From positions 1 to 52,657 of the forward strand of contig NZ_JAPYPS010000026.1 of the NCBI RefSeq assembly GCF_029937575.1: DNA of 52,657 nt. Reading direction: 5' to 3'. Source of the stretch: Nocardioides sp. (GTDB lineage: Bacteria > Actinomycetota > Actinomycetes > Propionibacteriales > Nocardioidaceae). A program made the translations under genes and the position numbers. Positions 25,421-33,406 of the stretch are shown one piece after another. The notes beneath the pieces were generated by a model. That model did no database searches. It was not told where the DNA came from and saw nothing but the letters and a program-made list of their open reading frames with translations. Position 1 is the first letter of the stretch, and the number at the start of each line of letters is the position of its first letter.

Positions 25421-25882
25421 GTGAGCGACCGCTGGCGAAGCCTCCTGGGTGAGGTGTGGCGCTTCTTCGCCGTCGCCCAGGCCGCCACGTGGGTCTCGTT
25501 CCTGCTGTTCAACATCGCGCTGCACGGGTGGCTCATCGGCGACCCGCTCTTCCCGAACCAGGCGATCCCGGTCTACGTCGTCGCCAACTCGATCGGGATG
25601 ATCATCAGCTACCACGGTGCCCGGGGGTGGGTGTTCCCCGACCGTCCGCCGCAGCAGGCCGACGGCGGCTGGACGGCGTACGTCGTGATCAACCTGGCCG
25701 CGATGGCGCTACCCGTCGGGTGCCTGGCGATCAGCAGGCATGTGTTCGGTCTCGACGATGCCCTCTCGGACAACCTGTCGGCCAACGGCGTCGGGCTCGT
25801 GCTGGCCTTCGGTGCGCGGTTCTACCTGTTCCGCCGCTTCGTCTTCCGGCGGCCCCAGGAGCCGGTCTCCTCAGCTGTCTGA
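25421..25882 (+). CDS. GtrA family membrane protein
   Basis: A 153-residue protein with four predicted helices (about residues 12-30, 42-60, 80-98 and 120-140). The opening WRFFAVAQAATWVSFLLFNIAL and the C-terminal GARFYLFRRFVFR (the FxxxRxWVF-like ending) match the GtrA family. Its members are thought to help move polyprenyl-phosphate sugars such as Und-P-glucose across the membrane for cell-surface glycosylation. No gtrB-like glycosyltransferase lies beside it. Its last 12 bp overlap the convergent Maf gene. Confidence 0.82.
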   Translation: MSDRWRSLLGEVWRFFAVAQAATWVSFLLFNIALHGWLIGDPLFPNQAIPVYVVANSIGMIISYHGARGWVFPDRPPQQADGGWTAYVVINLAAMALPVGCLAISRHVFGLDDALSDNLSANGVGLVLAFGARFYLFRRFVFRRPQEPVSSAV

Positions 25883-26500
25883 ACTGCTCGATCCGCCGCC
25901 GGTCGGGCTCCAGAGGTCGACCCAGCGGTGGCCGAGGTCGGCGACCATGGTGCGGACCAGCGGCAGGCTGACGCCGACGACGTTGTGGAAGTCGCCCTCG
26001 ATCCCGGTGACGAACGCCCCTCCGAGGCCATCGACGGTGAACGCGCCTGCGACGTGCAGCGGCTCGCCCGTGGCGACGTACGCCGCGATCTCGTCGTCGG
26101 AGACGTCGGCGAAGTGGACGGTGGTCGACGCCGTGGCCGAGACGTGTCGACCGGTAGTGGTGTCGTGGAGGCTGTGCCCGCTCCGCAGCACCCCGCTGCG
26201 CCCGCGCATCGCCTGCCAGCGCTTGGTCGCGGTCTCGGCGTCACCAGGTTTGCCGAGCGCCTCGCCGTCGAGCTCGAGGACGGAGTCGCAGCCGAGGACC
26301 AGGGCGCCGCGTGGCAGGTCGTCGCGGGCAGCCACCGCCGAGCCCTTGAGCTCGGCGAGGCCGCGGGCCAGGTCGACGGGCGTCAGGCCGGTGAGCTGGG
26401 CCTCGTCGACTCCGGAGACGATCACGGTCGGCTCGATGCCGGCGCTGCGCAGGGTCGCGAGGCGGGCGGGGGAGGCGGAGGCGAGGACGAGGTGGGTCAC
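25871..26500 (-). CDS. maf: Maf family nucleotide pyrophosphatase
   Basis: A 209-residue protein of the Maf/Ham1-like fold, which hydrolyses dTTP, UTP or modified nucleoside triphosphates as a house-cleaning enzyme and is linked to septum formation. It opens with the conserved LVLASASPARLATLRSAG, has the LVLGCDSVLELDGEALGKP substrate/metal block, the RSGVLRSGHSL stretch and the SGEP-like TGEPLHVAGAFTVDG followed by GDFHNVVGVSLP. Length is normal. GTG 26500 has CACACT 6 nt upstream. Overlaps the GtrA gene tail-to-tail by 12 bp. Confidence 0.9.
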   Translation of the reverse strand: MTHLVLASASPARLATLRSAGIEPTVIVSGVDEAQLTGLTPVDLARGLAELKGSAVAARDDLPRGALVLGCDSVLELDGEALGKPGDAETATKRWQAMRGRSGVLRSGHSLHDTTTGRHVSATASTTVHFADVSDDEIAAYVATGEPLHVAGAFTVDGLGGAFVTGIEGDFHNVVGVSLPLVRTMVADLGHRWVDLWSPTGGGSSSSDS

Positions 26501-26512
26501 GGCACCAGTGTG
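26501..26512 (-). promoter_or_regulatory. Leaderless promoter -10 (CACACT variant) for maf
   Basis: CACACT (26512 to 26507, minus strand), 6 nt, GTG 26500. Third occurrence of this hexamer and spacing. Confidence 0.4.
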
Positions 26513-26523
26513 ACGGCAGGTCC

Positions 26524-27897
26524 TCAGGCAGCTGCGACGTAGTGGATGTCGAAGGCTGGTCGGTAGTAGGCGACCGCGGGTCTGGTCGCGGGTCTGGTGG
26601 CCGGTGTAGGTGGTCGTGCCGGCGTGGGTGGTGTGGGTGCTCGGGAGCGGTGGTGGTGGCCGGTGGGGGTGGTGGTCTCGACGGTGTGTCGACCTGAGTC
26701 GTCGTGGACGGTGGTCTGGGTCCAGCCGTCGGCCTGTTTGGCGTGGTTGCAGGCCTGGCAGAGGCCTTGGGTGTTGTCGTCGGTCGTCTGCCCGTCGGCT
26801 GCGTGGGGGTCGATGTGGTCGATGTGGCGGATGGGGGCGTCGCACCAGGGGGTGCGGCAGATGCCTTGGTCGCGGATGGCGAGGAAGTCGGCGAGTCCGT
26901 CGGGGGCGAACCTCTGCCGGCTGGTCATCGCGACCAGGCGCCCGGTGGAGTCGGCGTAGAGGTTGCGGATGAAGGAGATGGTCTCGGCGCGCAGGGCGTG
27001 GGCGATGAGCTCACGGGCGATCTGGGCCGGGATCACGCACCCGGGCACGTCGGGGACGCATGCGGGCTCGTGGCCCGCACCCAGCAGCGCTTCATCGGAG
27101 ATGACGATGTCGACGGTGACGCCGACATCATGGGCGTGGGTTTGGCCGGTGAGGCGTTCGACGAGGAGGTCGGCCATGATCTGGCCCTTGGTCCGCTCGT
27201 CGCCGTCGGAGACGAGCCGGTCGGCTTCTTTGGTCAGGCACGCGAACGCCTTCACACCCTGAGCCACGGGGAGGAGTCCGGTGAGGTAGACCATCGTGTC
27301 AGGGGTCGGGCGGATGTTGACCCGGCGGGCTTCCTCGGCCTTGGCGTTGCGACGGGCCACAGCCGACGGATCGGCTGCCTGGACTCGCTTGCGGATCTCT
27401 CCGGCCAACGCACCGGTCCCGAGGCCGTCGATGACGTCGGTGCCGCACACCTCTTCGTCGATGACTGCCCGGTCGTCGCGTCCCAGGCACCCGGACTCGC
27501 GGGCCACGACCTGGGCGCGGAACTCGTTGAGGCGGCCCTCACGTAGAGCCTGGTGCGTGCAGCCGAGGTCGGTGGCGAGGTCCTTGGCCAGCCCGAGCAG
27601 CATGCTCGCGCGGTGGGGTGACTCCTGGCGAGCCATGGCGACCTGGGCGGCGACGCCGCGGCCTTGCCGCTCGGGTGCGACGCCCTGGCGGGCGTCGCGG
27701 GAGCGGACCGAGGCGTCCAGGTCGACGGTCAGCTCGGCCTGCAATGCGCAGGCCGCGGACTTCAGCTTCTCGAGCTCGGAGAGTAGGTCAACCCTGGCTG
27801 CGTCGGTCATGACCTCGTCACCCGCTGGTCGCACGGCTGCGAGGGCGTCGTCGCGGAAGCGACGGACGTCCTGAGCGTCGAGCAGACCAACTGACAT
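26524..27897 (-). CDS. DUF222/13E12-type HNH endonuclease domain protein, SOS-controlled
   Basis: A 457-residue protein. The N-terminal 330 residues are the helical DUF222 domain (LLSELEKLKSAACALQAEL, GLAKDLATDLGCTHQAL). The C-terminal part is an HNH domain: CRTPWCDAPIRHIDHI, then GLCQACNHAKQADGW, with Cys pairs and the H-N-H metal residues intact. The tail is Pro/Thr/Arg-rich. Related 13E12 repeat-family genes are multicopy in actinobacteria and some mycobacterial copies are LexA-regulated. Their role is unsettled (mobile-element-like or DNA-damage nuclease). ATG 27897 is fixed by a complete leaderless promoter holding a perfect SOS box. Confidence 0.9.
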   Translation of the reverse strand: MSVGLLDAQDVRRFRDDALAAVRPAGDEVMTDAARVDLLSELEKLKSAACALQAELTVDLDASVRSRDARQGVAPERQGRGVAAQVAMARQESPHRASMLLGLAKDLATDLGCTHQALREGRLNEFRAQVVARESGCLGRDDRAVIDEEVCGTDVIDGLGTGALAGEIRKRVQAADPSAVARRNAKAEEARRVNIRPTPDTMVYLTGLLPVAQGVKAFACLTKEADRLVSDGDERTKGQIMADLLVERLTGQTHAHDVGVTVDIVISDEALLGAGHEPACVPDVPGCVIPAQIARELIAHALRAETISFIRNLYADSTGRLVAMTSRQRFAPDGLADFLAIRDQGICRTPWCDAPIRHIDHIDPHAADGQTTDDNTQGLCQACNHAKQADGWTQTTVHDDSGRHTVETTTPTGHHHRSRAPTPPTPARPPTPATRPATRPAVAYYRPAFDIHYVAAA

Positions 27898-27932
27898 GAT
27901 CACACTATATCGAACATATGTTCGAAAGGCAA
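27898..27932 (-). promoter_or_regulatory. Leaderless promoter of the DUF222/HNH gene
   Basis: On the minus strand: -35-like TTGCCT (27932-27927), 17-bp spacer (27926-27910), -10 TATAGT (27909-27904), 6 nt, ATG 27897. This is the most complete sigma-70-type promoter seen in the window. Confidence 0.7.
27910..27925. promoter_or_regulatory. LexA SOS box
   Basis: TCGAACATATGTTCGA, a perfect 16-bp palindrome matching the actinobacterial SOS consensus TCGAAC-N4-GTTCGA. It occupies all but one base of the spacer between -35 and -10, so bound LexA should block RNA polymerase directly. Confidence 0.88.
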
Positions 27933-28347
27933 GATGGTCATGGGTTGAAGCTGCCTGTGCAGCCAATTCGCGTCGGTATGACGCGGCTGGCCGCGGGCGT
28001 CAGCAGCCCGGCGCTGGCCTCGAACATCGCGCAGAGCGTGCCACGGCGAGATCAGGTCGGGGCCTACGGCAGGGTCGTGTGCCTGAGACCGGTCCATGCG
28101 CCGGGCTGGGGCACACGACCCGATGCCGTGGCGAGGAGGTGCGTGTCCACGTATCCGATGCCTGCTGCTTGTGCGGGGACCGATTGCGAGACCTTGACCG
28201 GCGACGGCCCACGCAAGACCACGACCGAGGGGCCCGCCCGCCAGGGTGCGTCTCGATGGGCCGCTTGACGCGCGTACTCCTGCGCGCATTCACCCCGTCG
28301 CCCCACTGACGTGGCAGCTGGCCGAGCATCAGGGCAGCCAACATGGC
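27933..28347. other. Gene-free stretch beside the DUF222/HNH gene
   Basis: About 415 bp with no convincing gene in any frame: the translations are Arg-rich shadows with no domain or ribosome site. I see no tRNA T-loop sequence and no strong repeat. It may be a degraded accessory segment left next to the SOS-controlled gene. Confidence 0.5.
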
Positions 28348-28563
28348 CTACGGGCCAGATTCCGAGGACCTCTCCGCACGACGCCTCGCGAGCATGACCC
28401 GCACAGTTCGCGCGGTGAGCCACACTGCGCCGACGACCCCCATCGTGAGCCCGAGGGGGCGGGCCCACGGTCGGGCCCAGTCGAGCACGCTGAGGATCAC
28501 GAGGGGCGCTCCTGCCCAGAGCAGGACGTCCGGGGCCCAGCGGCGCCACCACTCGCGACTCAT
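28348..28563 (-). CDS. Small two-helix membrane protein after accE
   Basis: A 71-residue protein with two hydrophobic segments (PDVLLWAGAPLVILSVLDW and PLGLTMGVVGAVWLTAR) between basic ends (MSREWWRRW and MLARRRAERS). ATG 28563 is chosen because it lies 11 nt after the accE stop; an in-frame ATG at 28656 would add 31 residues but overlap accE by 82 bp. No family is recognised. It is the last gene of the accD-accE group and could be a membrane anchor or an unrelated hitchhiker. Confidence 0.55.
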   Translation of the reverse strand: MSREWWRRWAPDVLLWAGAPLVILSVLDWARPWARPLGLTMGVVGAVWLTARTVRVMLARRRAERSSESGP

Positions 28564-28574
28564 GACCCGATCGC

Positions 28575-28847
28575 TCAACGCGGCAGCGCGCTCGCGCGCC
28601 AACCTCCGGGGCCAGCGGCGACGGGAGGCCGCGCCATCCGGTGCGGGGCGTTCCACTCGGGACGCCGCTTCGGCGCCGGAGCGTCACCGCCACCCAGCGC
28701 GGAGAAGACCGCCACGATCGCGGCGACCTCCTCCGGCGTGGTCGAGGGGGTGACGATCTTCAGCAGGGGGGCTGCCGGCGCGGGCGTTGCGCCGTCGGCC
28801 GGGGTCTCGTCGGCCGGGGTCTCTTCGCCTTGAGTCCTGTCGGTCAC
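28575..28847 (-). CDS. accE: Acyl-CoA carboxylase epsilon subunit
   Basis: A 90-residue small subunit found only in actinobacterial acyl-CoA carboxylases, where it helps hold the alpha and beta subunits together. The acidic, variable N-terminus (EETPADETPADG) is followed by the conserved core LLKIVTPSTTPEEVAAIVAV and a basic end (APKRRPEWNAPHRM). The chosen GTG 28847 has GACGAGG about 8 nt upstream; an alternative ATG at 28877 would add 10 residues. It follows accD after a 76-bp gap that carries a strong hairpin, which may set the epsilon to beta ratio. Confidence 0.85.
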   Translation of the reverse strand: MTDRTQGEETPADETPADGATPAPAAPLLKIVTPSTTPEEVAAIVAVFSALGGGDAPAPKRRPEWNAPHRMARPPVAAGPGGWRASALPR

Positions 28848-28894
28848 CGTGGGCACCTCGTCTCGCCGGTCGAACATGGAGCGCCGGCGGATGT

Positions 28895-28932
28895 CCCCTG
28901 TGAGGGGGCGCTCCGCTGCCCCCTCACAGGGG
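28895..28932 (-). promoter_or_regulatory. Strong perfect hairpin at the accD/accE junction
   Basis: CCCCTGTGAGGGGGC (28895-28909) pairs perfectly with GCCCCCTCACAGGGG (28918-28932) around an 8-nt loop. The stem covers the accD stop codon (28924-28926). There is no U-run after it on the transcribed strand, so it is more likely an mRNA processing/stability element or partial attenuator than a full terminator. Confidence 0.7.
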
Positions 28933-30552
28933 GATGTTCCCGTGCTTCTTGGGCGGGAGCGTCGCGCGCTTGGTGCGCAGCAGGCGCAGCGCCCGGACGA
29001 CCTCGACGCGGGTCTCGTGAGGGGAGATGACCGCGTCGATGTAGCCGCGCTCGGCCGCGATGTAGGGGTTGGCCAGCGTGGTCTCGTACTCGTCGACCAG
29101 CTCGGCGCGACGGGCCTCGACGTCACCACCCTCGGCCTCGACCTGGGCCAGGGTCTTGCGGTGCACGATGTTGGCCGCACCCTGGGCGCCCATGACGGCG
29201 ATCTGGGCCGTGGGCCAGGCGACGTTGATGTCGGCACCGAGGTGCTTGGAGCCCATCACGTCGTACGCGCCGCCGTAGGCCTTGCGGGTGATCACGGTGA
29301 CGAGCGGGACGGTGGCCTCGGAGTAGGCGTAGATCAGCTTGGCGCCGCGCCGGATGATGCCGTTCCACTCCTGGTCGGTGCCGGGCAGGAAGCCGGGGAC
29401 GTCGACGAACGTGAGGACCGGGATGTTGAACGCGTCGCAGGTGCGCACGAACCGTGCGGCCTTCTCGGAGGCGTCGATGTCGAGGGTGCCCGCGAACTGC
29501 ATCGGCTGGTTGGCCACGACTCCGACGGGACGACCCTCGACGCGGCCGTAGCCGATGATCAGGTTGGGAGCGAAGAGCTCCATCACCTCGACGAACTCCT
29601 CGTCGTCGACGACGGCGCTGATCACGTCGTGCATGTCGTACGGCTGGTTCGGCGAGTCCGGGATGATCGTGTCGAGTGAGCGGTCCAGGTCGGAGAAGTC
29701 CAGGTCCGCCTCGTCGTCGTAGACGACCGGCTCGTCGAGGTTGTTCTGCGGCAGGAACGAGAGCAGCGCCTTGACGTACTCGATCGCGTCCTCCTCGTCG
29801 GAGGCCATGTAGTGGGCGTTGCCCGACTTGGTGTTGTGGGTGCGCGCGCCGCCGAGGTCCTCCATCGAGACGTCCTCACCGGTGACGGTCTTGATGACGT
29901 CGGGTCCGGTGATGAACATCGCCGAGGTCTGGTCGACCATGATCGTGAAGTCGGTGACGGCGGGGGAGTAGACGTGGCCGCCGGCGCAGTTGCCCATGAT
30001 CATCGAGATCTGCGGGATGACGCCGGAGGCGTGCACGTTGCGGCGGAAGATCTCGCCGTACAGGCCGAGCGAGACGACGCCCTCCTGGATGCGCGCGCCG
30101 GCACCCTCGTTGATGCCGATGATCGGGCACCCGGTCTTGATCGCCAGGTCCATGACCTTGACGATCTTTTCGCCGTACACCTCGCCGAGCGAACCGCCGA
30201 AGACGGAGAAGTCCTGGGAGAACACGCACGTCTGGCGGCCGTCGATCGTGCCGTAGCCGGTGATGACGCCGTCGCCGTACGGCCGGTTCTTCTCGAGGCC
30301 GAACGCCGTGGAGCGGTGCCGCGCGAGCTCGTCGAGCTCGACGAAGGAGCCCTCGTCGAAGAGCATCTCGATCCGCTCCCGGGCCGTCTGGCGACCCTTC
30401 GCGTGCTGCTTCTCGACAGCCTTCGCCGATCCCGCGTGCACGGCCTCGTCGAGGCGGCGGTCGAGGTCGGCCAGCTTGCCGGCCGTCGTGTGGATGTCGA
30501 GATCGGCGGGTACGTCGGTCCCCTCGCCTGGGGTCGTTGCCTGGGCGCTCAC
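28924..30552 (-). CDS. accD: Acyl-CoA carboxylase beta subunit (carboxyltransferase, propionyl-CoA type)
   Basis: A 542-residue carboxyltransferase that moves CO2 from biotin to acetyl- or propionyl-CoA. After a short variable N-terminus come [19 protein letters not shown], the first oxyanion loop [31 protein letters not shown], and in the second half [24 protein letters not shown] and [19 protein letters not shown]. The usual [10 protein letters not shown]-terminus is present. These are hallmarks of AccD5/PccB-type subunits. GTG 30552 has AGGAG about 5 nt upstream. It is divergent from birA, which supplies the biotin-protein ligase for its alpha partner. Confidence 0.95.
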   Translation of the reverse strand: MSAQATTPGEGTDVPADLDIHTTAGKLADLDRRLDEAVHAGSAKAVEKQHAKGRQTARERIEMLFDEGSFVELDELARHRSTAFGLEKNRPYGDGVITGYGTIDGRQTCVFSQDFSVFGGSLGEVYGEKIVKVMDLAIKTGCPIIGINEGAGARIQEGVVSLGLYGEIFRRNVHASGVIPQISMIMGNCAGGHVYSPAVTDFTIMVDQTSAMFITGPDVIKTVTGEDVSMEDLGGARTHNTKSGNAHYMASDEEDAIEYVKALLSFLPQNNLDEPVVYDDEADLDFSDLDRSLDTIIPDSPNQPYDMHDVISAVVDDEEFVEVMELFAPNLIIGYGRVEGRPVGVVANQPMQFAGTLDIDASEKAARFVRTCDAFNIPVLTFVDVPGFLPGTDQEWNGIIRRGAKLIYAYSEATVPLVTVITRKAYGGAYDVMGSKHLGADINVAWPTAQIAVMGAQGAANIVHRKTLAQVEAEGGDVEARRAELVDEYETTLANPYIAAERGYIDAVISPHETRVEVVRALRLLRTKRATLPPKKHGNIPL

Positions 30553-30598
30553 GGTTCTCCTGCTCGGTGTGATGCTTGGTCTTCTCGGTCCGGTAGGA

Positions 30599-30611
30599 CA
30601 GGCTAGTGCTC
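30599..30611 (+). promoter_or_regulatory. Possible leaderless promoter -10 for birA
   Basis: CAGGCT (30599-30604), 7 nt, GTG 30612. An alternative is TAGGAC (30594-30599) with GTG 30606. Both fit the spacing only loosely. Confidence 0.3.
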
Positions 30612-31427
30612 GTGACCTCGGACTCGGGCGCGCGCCCACCCCTCGACAAGGCCCGGCTCGCCGGTACCAACCCGGAGCTGCTCCCCGACCTCACCATCGA
30701 GGTCGTCGACGAACTGCCCTCGACCAACGCCGCCGCTGCCCAGCGCGCGCTGGAGGGAGGCCCCGACGGCCTGGTGGTCGTGGCCGAGCACCAGAGCGCC
30801 GGGCGGGGGCGACTGGACCGCACCTGGGAGACGCCTCCGGGCACCGCGGTGACGTTCTCGCTGCTCCTGCGTCCCACCACGCCCACCCGAGCCTGGCCCT
30901 GGCTGCCGCTGCTCACCGGCTACGCCGTCGACAAGGCGTTGACGTCGGTCGGGCTGGAAGCCGGGGTGAAGTGGCCCAACGACGTCCTCATCGGCGAGAA
31001 GAAGGTCGCCGGGATCCTCGTGGAGCGGATCGAGACGCCCGACGGACCCGCGGCCGTCGTGGGCGTCGGGATCAACGTGGGGCTCCGCAGCGACGAGCTG
31101 CCGGTGCCCCACGCCACCTCCCTGGAGATCGAGCTCGGGCGGCCTGTCGATCGCACCGACGTGCTGGTCGCGGCGCTCAACGCGATCCGGGAGGCCTTCG
31201 ACGCCTGGGAGGCCGGCGGGGACCTCAACGGGATGCGCCTCGCCGACTCCTACGCGGCCGCCTGCGTGACCGTGGGACGCGACGTCCAGGTCGACCTCCC
31301 CGACGGCTCGGTCCTGGCCGGGACCGCCACCGGCATCGACCCGGCCGGTCAGTTGATCGTCGAGTCCGACGGCGTACGGCGTGCCGTCAGCGCCGGCGAC
31401 GTGGTGCACGTCCGCGCCGCGGAGTGA
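30612..31427 (+). CDS. birA: Biotin-[acetyl-CoA carboxylase] ligase, class I (no HTH)
   Basis: A 271-residue enzyme that makes biotinyl-AMP and attaches biotin to the carboxylase BCCP lysine. It shows [10 protein letters not shown], the biotinyl-AMP loop [36 protein letters not shown] with the catalytic Lys, VGVGINVGL, and a C-terminal SH3-like domain ([22 protein letters not shown]). The N-terminal DNA-binding domain of bifunctional BirA repressors is absent, so it is only a ligase. GTG 30606 is an equally possible start. Its position divergent to accD fits its substrate complex. Confidence 0.92.
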   Translation: MTSDSGARPPLDKARLAGTNPELLPDLTIEVVDELPSTNAAAAQRALEGGPDGLVVVAEHQSAGRGRLDRTWETPPGTAVTFSLLLRPTTPTRAWPWLPLLTGYAVDKALTSVGLEAGVKWPNDVLIGEKKVAGILVERIETPDGPAAVVGVGINVGLRSDELPVPHATSLEIELGRPVDRTDVLVAALNAIREAFDAWEAGGDLNGMRLADSYAAACVTVGRDVQVDLPDGSVLAGTATGIDPAGQLIVESDGVRRAVSAGDVVHVRAAE

Positions 31428-31439
31428 CATGATCCTCCG

Positions 31440-31946
31440 GTGGTGATCTCCCAGAAGCTGCTCAACCCCGGCGAGAAGATCGTCGTCAGCACCCGCACGC
31501 ACCCCAAGGCGCTGATCCTGCCGATCCTGACCCTCGTGGTGCTGCTCGCCGCCGGCGTCGCCTTCTCGGTCTTCGTCGACAACGGCACCGCGCGCCTGGT
31601 CGCGTGGCTCCTGGTGCTCGTGCTCGTGCTGTGGCGCGTGCTGTGGCCCCTCCTCGACTGGATGACGTCGTCCTACACGATCACCGACCGGCGGCTCATC
31701 ACCCGCAACGGGATCATCACCCGGCGCGGGCACGACATCCCGCTCGGACGGATCAGCGACGTCGCCTACGAGCTCGACCTGATCGACCGGGTGCTCGGGT
31801 GCGGGACGCTGGTGATCAGCGACGCCAGCACGCACGGACAGGTGCTGATCTACGACATCCCTCAGGTCGAGGCCACCCAGCGCAAGCTCAACGAGCTCCT
31901 CCACGGTCTGCACGGAGGAGAGACCCGCGCGCACGAGGGGCACTGA
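31440..31946 (+). CDS. PH-domain (bPH2/DUF304) membrane protein
   Basis: A 168-residue protein. Two adjoining helices (about residues 23-44 and 49-68) are followed by a bacterial pleckstrin-homology domain: YTITDRRLITRNGIITRRGHDIPLGRISDVAYELDLIDRVLGCGTLVI. Such proteins are membrane-anchored adaptors of poorly defined role. Two consecutive GTG codons (31440 and 31443) can serve as start; a CATGAT 6 nt upstream of the first resembles the leaderless -10 pattern. It lies between birA (12 bp) and the cyclase gene (7 bp), all on the plus strand, so the three probably share a transcript. Confidence 0.85.
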   Translation: MVISQKLLNPGEKIVVSTRTHPKALILPILTLVVLLAAGVAFSVFVDNGTARLVAWLLVLVLVLWRVLWPLLDWMTSSYTITDRRLITRNGIITRRGHDIPLGRISDVAYELDLIDRVLGCGTLVISDASTHGQVLIYDIPQVEATQRKLNELLHGLHGGETRAHEGH

Positions 31947-31953
31947 TGCGTCC

Positions 31954-32916
31954 GTGACCGACGACGAGAGCGAGCTCACCGCGTCGCTGCTCGGCGACGT
32001 ACCTCGCTTCACCGCCCAGGAGGTCGCCGAGCAGGCCGGCGTGACCCTCGAGCAGGCCCAGCGCCTGTGGCGCACCCTCGGGTTTCCGGAGGGGGACGGC
32101 AGTCGGCTCTACACCGGCGCCGACACGGAGGCCATGCAGTCGCTGATGGGTGCGGTCGACAGCGGCCTGGTCGACTACGAGCTCGCGCTCAACCTCACGC
32201 GGGCGCTGGGACAGACCATGGCTCGGCTCGCCGACTGGGAGGTCGGTGCCCTCGCCCACCGCGTGGAGGAGCTCACCGACGAGAGTCCCGAGTCGTCGCG
32301 GGCAGAGACAGCGCTGGAGATGTTCAACCAGCTGGGCGACTCGTTCGAGGACCTGATGCTCTACGTCTGGCGACGCCACCTCAACGCGGCGGTCTCGCGG
32401 ATCTTCGCCCTCGGCGAGGCCGACCTCGACACCACCCGCCTGAGCATCGGCTTCGCCGACATCGTGAGCTTCACCGCGCTCAGCAACCAGATCTCTCGTG
32501 GCCGGATCGGCGACCTCGTCGAGCTCTTCGAGTCCCGGTGCGCCGACGTCGTGGCCAGCAAGCACGGCCGGGTGATCAAGAGCATCGGGGACTCGGTGCT
32601 CTTCGTGAACGACGACCCGATCCGCGCCTACGACACGGCCGAGGGCATCATCAACGTGATCGGGCGCGACTCCCGGATGCCCGACGTGCGCGTCGGCCTG
32701 GCCAGCGGTGACGTGGTGATGCGGCTCGGCGACGTCTTCGGACCTCCGGTCAACATGGCCGCCCGACTCACCGCGGTGGCGCGGCGCAACCGGATCATCA
32801 TCGATGCCGCGACGGCGGCCCTGCTGCCGGCAGACCAGTTCGAGACCCGTCGCCTGCCCGCCCGTCCGGTGCGCGGGTTCGGCGTCATCGAGCCGGTCGC
32901 CGTACGACGCCACTGA
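31954..32916 (+). CDS. Class III adenylate/guanylate cyclase with N-terminal regulatory domain
   Basis: A 320-residue cytosolic protein. Residues 1-155 resemble the all-helical regulatory domain of mycobacterial Rv1264-type cyclases (FTAQEVAEQAGVTLEQAQRLWRTLG). The catalytic domain has both metal aspartates (D169 in GFADIVSFT and D213 in IGDSVLF), a substrate Lys (K209), D260 in GDVFG, and the transition-state pair N267 and R271 (VNMAARLT). All key residues are present, so it should be active; the Lys/Asp pair points to ATP and cAMP. In Rv1264 this N-terminal domain makes the enzyme pH-responsive; the same here is inference. Confidence 0.88.
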   Translation: MTDDESELTASLLGDVPRFTAQEVAEQAGVTLEQAQRLWRTLGFPEGDGSRLYTGADTEAMQSLMGAVDSGLVDYELALNLTRALGQTMARLADWEVGALAHRVEELTDESPESSRAETALEMFNQLGDSFEDLMLYVWRRHLNAAVSRIFALGEADLDTTRLSIGFADIVSFTALSNQISRGRIGDLVELFESRCADVVASKHGRVIKSIGDSVLFVNDDPIRAYDTAEGIINVIGRDSRMPDVRVGLASGDVVMRLGDVFGPPVNMAARLTAVARRNRIIIDAATAALLPADQFETRRLPARPVRGFGVIEPVAVRRH

Positions 32917-32956
32917 CCCGGTCCCGTACGGCCAGCTGGTCTAGAGCACTAGCCCC

Positions 32957-32972
32957 AAAGGCTGAGCCTTTT
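32957..32972. terminator. Small stem with T-run after the cyclase gene
   Basis: AAAGGC-TGA-GCCTTTT forms a 6-bp stem with a 3-nt loop and four T. It lies 40 bp after the cyclase stop and 35 bp before the -10 of the winged-helix gene. It may be a weak terminator; the sequence is also an odd palindrome (AAAGGCT-G-AGCCTTT) that could be an operator. Confidence 0.4.
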
Positions 32973-33006
32973 GTGCATCCGAGCCCACGGAGGGCGCGGA
33001 CTTCCC

Positions 33007-33018
33007 TACCGTGGATCG
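33007..33018 (+). promoter_or_regulatory. Leaderless promoter -10 for the winged-helix gene
   Basis: TACCGT (33007-33012), 6 nt, ATG 33019. Sets the start codon. Confidence 0.5.
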
Positions 33019-33354
33019 ATGCTCGAGGCACAGGACGTCCGCGTGGACCCTCGGCAGCGCCGGGCGTGGCGTGGCGATGTCGAGCTGTCGCTGTCCCGCA
33101 AGGAGTTCGACCTGCTGCATGCCCTGATCGTGCGAGCAGGGGAGCTGGTCTCGCGCGACGAGCTGATGCGCGAGGTCTGGCACACGACGTTCTGGACCTC
33201 GTCCAAGACGATCGACGTCCACCTGGGGTGGGTCCGTCGCAAGCTGGGGGACGACAGTCGACGGCCCCAGCTGATCACGACCGTGCGGGGCAAGGGTCTG
33301 CGCTTCGAGGTCGTCGCACCGACGCGCCCGCCGGCGGCGTCGGCCGCCCCGTAG
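33019..33354 (+). CDS. Stand-alone OmpR/PhoB-type winged-helix DNA-binding protein
   Basis: A 111-residue protein containing only the C-terminal effector domain of an OmpR-type response regulator: ELSLSRKEFDLLHALIVRAGELVSRDELMREVW, then TIDVHLGWVRRKLGDD and the wing ITTVRGKGLRFE. No receiver domain and no phospho-acceptor Asp precede it, and no histidine kinase is next to it. It is therefore an orphan regulator whose activity would depend on its amount or on a partner. The start is supported by a leaderless -10 box 6 nt upstream. Confidence 0.85.
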   Translation: MLEAQDVRVDPRQRRAWRGDVELSLSRKEFDLLHALIVRAGELVSRDELMREVWHTTFWTSSKTIDVHLGWVRRKLGDDSRRPQLITTVRGKGLRFEVVAPTRPPAASAAP

Positions 33355-33394
33355 GGGGGGACCAGGTACCGCCACGGCGCCGGCGGCAGGCAAG

Positions 33395-33406
33395 TAGGGT
33401 TGCCAC
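33395..33406 (+). promoter_or_regulatory. Leaderless promoter -10 for purK
   Basis: TAGGGT (33395-33400), 6 nt, GTG 33407. Confidence 0.55.

Noticed and set aside
27898..28347. tRNA or small RNA gene, or insertion-sequence ends, near the DUF222/HNH gene
   Set aside because: The only GTTCGA here belongs to the SOS palindrome; no cloverleaf, terminal inverted repeats or target-site duplication could be found by eye.
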